From Hymenobacter sp. YIM 151858-1 (lineage in GTDB: Bacteria > Bacteroidota > Bacteroidia > Cytophagales > Hymenobacteraceae), in the NCBI RefSeq assembly GCF_025979705.1, contig NZ_CP110136.1, positions 1,674,001 through 1,738,000 on the forward strand: 64,000 nucleotides of DNA, written 5' to 3'. Below, piece by piece: positions 60,700-64,000 of this stretch. The translations under genes were made by a program, and so were the position numbers. Position 1 is the first letter of the stretch; every line of letters begins with the position of its first letter. The notes below the pieces were generated by a model. That model was given only the letters and a program-made list of their open reading frames with translations. It made no database searches and was not told where the DNA came from.

Positions 60700-62586
60700 A
60701 TGAACCTACCCGGCCTCCTTGCCGCCTCGCTCCTAGCCCTCAGCACCCTCCCCACTTTCGCGCAGCAGCCCGCAGCACCTGGGCTGCCGGTACCGCGCAA
60801 CCTGCAGGCCACCTACGCCAAAGGCACCCGCGCCGAAGACGGCAAGCCTGGTCCCAAGTACTGGCAAAACGCGGCCGATTATAACCTGCGCATCAACTTC
60901 GACCCTACCACGCGCCTGGTGGCCGGCACCGTCGATATCACCTACTTCAACAACAGCCCCGACGAGCTAAATCAGCTGTGGTTTAAGCTCTACCCAAACC
61001 TTTACAAAAAGGGCGCGGCGCGGGCCAGCAGCATCCGGCCCGAAGATGTAAGCGAAGGCGTGAAGATTGAGCAGCTGACCATCAACGGGCAGGCCCTCGA
61101 CCTAGGCAAACTGAACATCGACGCTACCAACATGCAGGTGCTGCTGCCGCAGGCCCTCGGCGCCGGGCAGCAGGCCAAGGTATCGGTAACGTACTCCTAC
61201 ACGCTTAACCAAGGCTCGCACACGCGCACCGGCGAGGTGGAGCCCGGTTCGCACTTCGTGGCGTACTTCTTCCCGCGCATTGCCGTGTACGACGACATCG
61301 ACGGCTGGAACAAGCTGCCCTACAACGGCCAGCAGGAGTTCTACAACGACTTCGGCAACTTCTCGGCGGCCATTACGGTGCCCAAAGACTACGTGGTGTG
61401 GGCCACCGGCGACCTGCAGAACGCCTCCGAGGTGCTCACGAAGAAATACGCCAAGCGCCTGCGCGACGCCGAGCGCAAAGACGCGGTGGTAAAAATCATC
61501 GACGAAGCCGATGCCCAGCGCCGCGACATCACGGCCGGCAACGCCCAAAACACCTGGCGCTTCGAGGCCAGGAACGTGCCCGACTTCGCCTTTGCCACCT
61601 CCGACCATTACGTGTGGCAGTCGACGAGCCTGGTAGTCGATCCGAAAACCAAGCGGCGCACCCGCGTGGATGCCGTGTACAACCCCAAGCACAAGGATTT
61701 TGAGGAGGTGGTGCACTTCGGCCGCAAAACCGTGGAGGCCATGAGCTACACCTTTCCGAAGTGGCCCTTCCCCTACTCCCATGAAACCGTGTTCAACGGC
61801 CTCGACCAGATGGAGTATCCCATGATGGTGAACGACAACCCCGTGGAAACCCGCGCCGACGCTATTACCCTCACCGACCACGAAATCTTCCACACGATGT
61901 TCCCCTTCTACATGGGCATCAACGAAACCAAGTACGGTTGGATGGACGAGGGTTGGGCGACCATCGGCGAGTGGGTTATTTCGAGCATCATCGACCCGAA
62001 GCTGGTGGACGATTACGGCGTGCTGCCCTACGCCCGCGCCGCCGCCACTGAGGCCGACATGCCCATCACCACGCTCAGCACCCAGCAAACCGGCACGGCT
62101 TTTTTCCTGAACTCCTACCCCAAGCCGGCCCTGGGTTACCTCTACGTGCGCGACCTCCTAGGCGACGAGCTGTTCACGAAGGCGCTGCACACCTACATCC
62201 AGAACTGGAACGGCAAGCACCCCATGCCCTTCGACTTCTTCAACTCGATGAACGCCGGGGCCGGCCGCAACCTCAACTGGTTCTGGCAGCGCTGGTTCTT
62301 CGACGGCGGCTACCCCGACCTAGGCATTGCCAGCGTAACCAAGCAAGGCGCCAGCTACGATGTGGTAGTGGAAGCAAAAGGCAGCAAGCCCGTTCCCGTG
62401 GATTTGACTGTGACTTACGCCGACGGCACTACGCAGCAAGTGCACCGCAACATCGGCGTGTGGGAGTCGGCGCCTAGGTCCATAACCGTGCAAGTACCCG
62501 GCGACAAAGCCGTGAAGCAGGTGAAGCTGGGTAGTACTTACGTGCCGGATAGCTACCCGCAGGACAATGTGTGGGAAGGAAAGTAG
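60700..62586 (+). CDS. Secreted M1-family metallopeptidase
   Basis: 628 residues from the ATG at 60700. Signal peptide MNLPGLLAASLLALSTLPTF, cleaved after AQQ. The zinc site is His394-Glu395-Ile-Phe-His398 with the third ligand Glu417 (MDEGWAT), 18 residues further, as in M1 aminopeptidases. The N-terminal beta domain (about 45-290) and the helical catalytic domain (about 340-560) are recognisable. It should trim peptides in the periplasm or outside. There is no T9SS tail. The stop is followed by a 41-bp palindrome. Confidence 0.93.
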   Translation: MNLPGLLAASLLALSTLPTFAQQPAAPGLPVPRNLQATYAKGTRAEDGKPGPKYWQNAADYNLRINFDPTTRLVAGTVDITYFNNSPDELNQLWFKLYPNLYKKGAARASSIRPEDVSEGVKIEQLTINGQALDLGKLNIDATNMQVLLPQALGAGQQAKVSVTYSYTLNQGSHTRTGEVEPGSHFVAYFFPRIAVYDDIDGWNKLPYNGQQEFYNDFGNFSAAITVPKDYVVWATGDLQNASEVLTKKYAKRLRDAERKDAVVKIIDEADAQRRDITAGNAQNTWRFEARNVPDFAFATSDHYVWQSTSLVVDPKTKRRTRVDAVYNPKHKDFEEVVHFGRKTVEAMSYTFPKWPFPYSHETVFNGLDQMEYPMMVNDNPVETRADAITLTDHEIFHTMFPFYMGINETKYGWMDEGWATIGEWVISSIIDPKLVDDYGVLPYARAAATEADMPITTLSTQQTGTAFFLNSYPKPALGYLYVRDLLGDELFTKALHTYIQNWNGKHPMPFDFFNSMNAGAGRNLNWFWQRWFFDGGYPDLGIASVTKQGASYDVVVEAKGSKPVPVDLTVTYADGTTQQVHRNIGVWESAPRSITVQVPGDKAVKQVKLGSTYVPDSYPQDNVWEGK

Positions 62587-62596
62587 AACGACCCTG

Positions 62597-62686
62597 CTGT
62601 CATCCTGAGCACAGCGAAGGACCTTATCACGTTTGGTTGATTACTACCAAACGTGATAAGGTCCTTCGCTGTGCTCAGGATGACAG
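62597..62686. repeat. 41-bp perfect inverted repeat of the GTCATCCTGAGC family
   Basis: Arms 62597-62637 and 62646-62686 are exact reverse complements of 41 bp with an 8-base loop. The arm starts CTGTCATCCTGAGC like the copies near 60.2 kb. It lies between the M1 peptidase and RNase P RNA. Confidence 0.93.
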
Positions 62687-62711
62687 ACGAACCAAGAAAG
62701 AAAGAATAAAT

Positions 62712-62719
62712 TACCTTTG
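62712..62719 (+). promoter_or_regulatory. -7 promoter element of rnpB
   Basis: Reads TACCTTTG, an exact TAnnTTTG match, seven bases before the predicted 5' end of RNase P RNA. Confidence 0.65.
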
Positions 62720-62726
62720 CCCGCAA

Positions 62727-63190
62727 GTGATGCGCCGCCCCACCGCTGCGCAACCGGCCTAGGTCGGGAGCGGAGAGGAAAGTCCGGGCAACGCAGAGCA
62801 CCCTGCTTCCTAACGGGAAGGACGGCGGCGGGCGACGGCCGCCGGACAGCCAGTGCCACAGAAAACTACCGCCTGTTTGAGCTTAGGTAAAAAGCTTAGG
62901 GACTTGGCTGAACGACTCCAAGCACCATAAGTTCTTAAGCCCTAACCGGTAAGGGTGAAAAGGTGCGGTAAGAGCGCACCAGCGGGCGGGCAACCGTTCC
63001 GGCTGGGTAAACCTCAGGGGTTGAAAGGCCAAATAGGCCGGCAGGCGGGGCTTCGGTCCCGCAACGAGCGGCTCGCTCGTTGTCGGCGGGTAGGCTGATG
63101 GAGCCCACGCGCGAGTGTGGGCCTAGATAAATGGTGGGGCCGCTGCCCTTCGCGGGGTGGCGGACAGAACCCGGCTTACAGGCGCATCAC
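62727..63190 (+). ncRNA. rnpB: RNase P RNA
   Basis: The catalytic RNA that trims tRNA 5' ends. Universal core segments are present: GAGAGGAAAGTCCGGGC (near 62773), ACAGAAAACTACCGCC and the J/P segments GGTAAGGGTGAAAAGGTG and AGATAAATGGTGGGGCCG, ending in GACAGAACCCGGCTTACA. The ends are set by helix P1: GTGATGCGCC at 62727-62736 is the exact complement of GGCGCATCAC at 63181-63190. The length (464) is a little longer than typical bacterial A-type RNAs. It has its own promoter and terminator. It contains a CCTAGG near 62758. Confidence 0.97.
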
Positions 63191-63199
63191 CAAAAACAC

Positions 63200-63240
63200 A
63201 AAACCGGCCGTCGTTGCAAGTGCAGCGGCGGCCGGTTTTG
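63200..63240 (+). terminator. Terminator of rnpB
   Basis: A 19-bp stem (63200-63218 and 63221-63239) with two G-U pairs and a 2-base loop. The stem ends in TTTT, and TTGCTTTAA follows. It lies 10 bases past the RNA's 3' end. Confidence 0.9.
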
Positions 63241-63295
63241 CTTTAAAGACATGTTTGGGGTTGCGAAGCCCAATGGATGCCAACTAGAGCTAAGA

Positions 63296-63555
63296 CTAGT
63301 TCCCCTCCTCAGATGAGGAGGGGCTGGGGGTGGTTGACTGGTCGTTGAACGCCTCTGAACGGGTCGTCATGCTGAGCTTGCCGAAGCATCTCTACCGCTT
63401 CGTTGAGGCTCGTATCTGGCGAAGCGGTAGAGATGCTTCGGCAAGCTCAGCATGACAGACGCGGGAAGCAGTCCTAGGTAGTTTTAGCTCTAGCTTTTCA
63501 ACCACCCCTAGCCCACGCCGCTCGATGCGCGGAATTCATCTGAGGAGGGGAACTA
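63296..63555. repeat. Nested palindromic repeat, outer element (CTAGTTCCCCTCCTC type)
   Basis: The left end reads CTAGTTCCCCTCCTCAGATG and contains its own 11-bp hairpin (CCCCTCCTCAG/TGAGGAGGGG region). The right end, after 63498, carries the reverse complement (CAACCACCCCTAGCCC then CATCTGAGGAGGGGAACTAG). A different palindrome sits in the middle. This 260-base stretch, with its neighbours, fills the 400-base gap between rnpB and the cytochrome gene; no gene is seen. Confidence 0.8.
63366..63456. repeat. 37-bp perfect inverted repeat, inner element (GTCATGCTGAGC type)
   Basis: Arms 63366-63402 and 63420-63456 are exact complements of 37 bp with a 17-base loop. The arm begins GTCATGCTGAGC, clearly related to the GTCATCCTGAGC elements at 60.2 and 62.6 kb. 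It lies inside the outer palindrome. Confidence 0.9.
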
Positions 63556-63590
63556 GCTGTAACCTCAATCCTAGCCTTAGCTCTAACACG

Positions 63591-64000
63591 CTACTTCTTG
63601 TTAGCAGCCCGAATGGCTTTTACCTCGGCGGCTGAAACGGCCGAGGCTTTGTTGCCGAAGCTGTTGCGCACGTAAGTCAGCACGTCGGCAATTTGCTGAT
63701 CGGTGAGGTGGGGCTGCGCGGGCATCACGTTGCGGTACTCTTCGCCGTCGATGTCAACATCCTCGAGGCCATTCAGCACCACCTTTACCAGGCGGGTTTT
63801 GTCGCCGAGCACCCAAGTTGTTTTGCTGAGCGGCGGGTTCATCGTTTCCACGCCTCCCCCATCGGCCATGTGGCAGGTGAGGCAGTTTTGGGTGTACACG
63901 GTTTTGCCCGCGGCCAGCGTAGCCGCCGACACGGCTGCCCCGGCGGGCTTTGCTTTGGCAGCGGTTGGTTTGGCCTTGGCAGTCGGTTTTTGTTGAGCGG
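63591..64000 (-). CDS. Cytochrome c (C-terminal part; 5' end beyond right edge)
   Basis: At least 136 residues on the minus strand. The frame stays open to the window edge, and the N-terminal part in the window reads AQQKPTAKAKPTAAKAKPAG, so the true start and signal peptide lie to the right. The haem site is CLTCH, with a Met ligand likely in NVMPAQPHL. It is a class I c-type cytochrome (MADGGGVETMNPPL, LTDQQIADVLTYVRNSFGN) with a Lys/Pro/Ala-rich linker before the domain. A GTG at 63932 would give a shorter protein but cuts the linker. Such small secreted cytochromes often serve as electron shuttles or as parts of dehydrogenases. Confidence 0.85.
   Translation of the reverse strand, partial: AQQKPTAKAKPTAAKAKPAGAAVSAATLAAGKTVYTQNCLTCHMADGGGVETMNPPLSKTTWVLGDKTRLVKVVLNGLEDVDIDGEEYRNVMPAQPHLTDQQIADVLTYVRNSFGNKASAVSAAEVKAIRAANKK

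Larger units (their letters stand above)
891..63478. repeat. Dispersed palindrome CCTAGG, about 80 copies
   Basis: Counting by eye gives 82 copies over 64 kb, roughly one per 780 bases. Copies occur in coding DNA (usually as CTA-GGN, Leu-Gly, or CCT-AGG, Pro-Arg), intergenic DNA, hairpin ends (891, 956), terminator loops (29889) and the RNase P RNA (62758). The block from 47300 to 52400, covering susC and susD, has none. Confidence 0.85.

Noticed and set aside
63131-63316. A 61-codon frame within and after RNase P RNA
   Set aside because: It overlaps conserved RNA core sequence and the terminator.
1-64000. Phage, transposon, toxin-antitoxin or anti-phage defence system
   Set aside because: No integrase, transposase, structural phage gene, restriction or abortive-infection gene was recognised. 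The RHH-like protein at 2.4 kb has no toxin partner.

Overview
The window comes from a GC-rich member of the Bacteroidota, most likely Hymenobacter or a close relative (Cytophagales). The grounds are the gliding-transporter genes gldA/gldF/gldG, SusC/SusD/SusE starch-uptake genes, type IX secretion (T9SS) C-terminal domains on three proteins, a PID-CTERM sorting tail, and the Bacteroidota-type promoter element TAnnTTTG in front of several genes. No tRNA, CRISPR array, transposase, integrase, prophage or defence island was seen. Most of the window is chromosomal housekeeping and carbohydrate-use DNA.

Layout. 1-6.8 kb: the start of dnaN (cut by the left edge), a BLUF photoreceptor, a PAS protein, a ribbon-helix-helix-like protein and gldA-gldF-gldG. 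6.8-16.4 kb: two SDR oxidoreductases around a DUF2807 lipoprotein, mlaE-mlaF, a DinB/YfiT protein, a bifunctional nuclease, etfB-etfA, a TPR protein and an extremely disordered Arg/Asp/Gly/Tyr-rich protein. 16.5-30.5 kb: a DUF3078 gene broken by a stop codon, an outer-membrane protein, pyruvate carboxylase, an unusual SDR, a photolyase, a TetR-like/ABC1-kinase pair, a dienelactone hydrolase and an Mpo1-like protein. 30.6-37.4 kb: a large T9SS cargo protein, a small PID-CTERM protein, phenylalanine hydroxylase with a structured leader, a DoxX protein and a membrane-bound AraC-type regulator. 37.4-45.8 kb: a complete tryptophan operon in the order trpE-G-D-C-F-B-A-aroF, preceded by a leader peptide with three consecutive Trp codons. 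45.9-57.8 kb: a starch locus with an esterase, susC, susD, susE, a sugar kinase and a GH13 amylase. 57.9-64 kb: DUF2279, DUF2027/Smr, a frameshifted GIY-YIG gene among palindromic repeats, an M1 peptidase, RNase P RNA, nested palindromes and a cytochrome c cut by the right edge.

How the parts work together. The starch locus forms a surface pathway: the amylase and esterase carry T9SS tails for export to the surface, SusC/D/E bind and import the products, and a LacI-type palindrome lies upstream of susC with a half copy upstream of the amylase. The trp operon joins DAHP synthase (aroF) to the seven Trp enzymes under what looks like leader-peptide attenuation.

The most unusual signal is not a gene. 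The palindrome CCTAGG occurs about 80 times in 64 kb (my count by eye is 82), although CTAG is usually among the rarest tetranucleotides in bacteria. It falls in genes (mostly as Leu-Gly, CTA-GGN), intergenic DNA, terminators and the RNase P RNA, but is missing from the 5-kb susC-D-E block. Other notable points are very long perfect intergenic hairpins, a palindromic repeat family around GTCAT...CTGAGC, and intergenic palindromes built from short iterated words.
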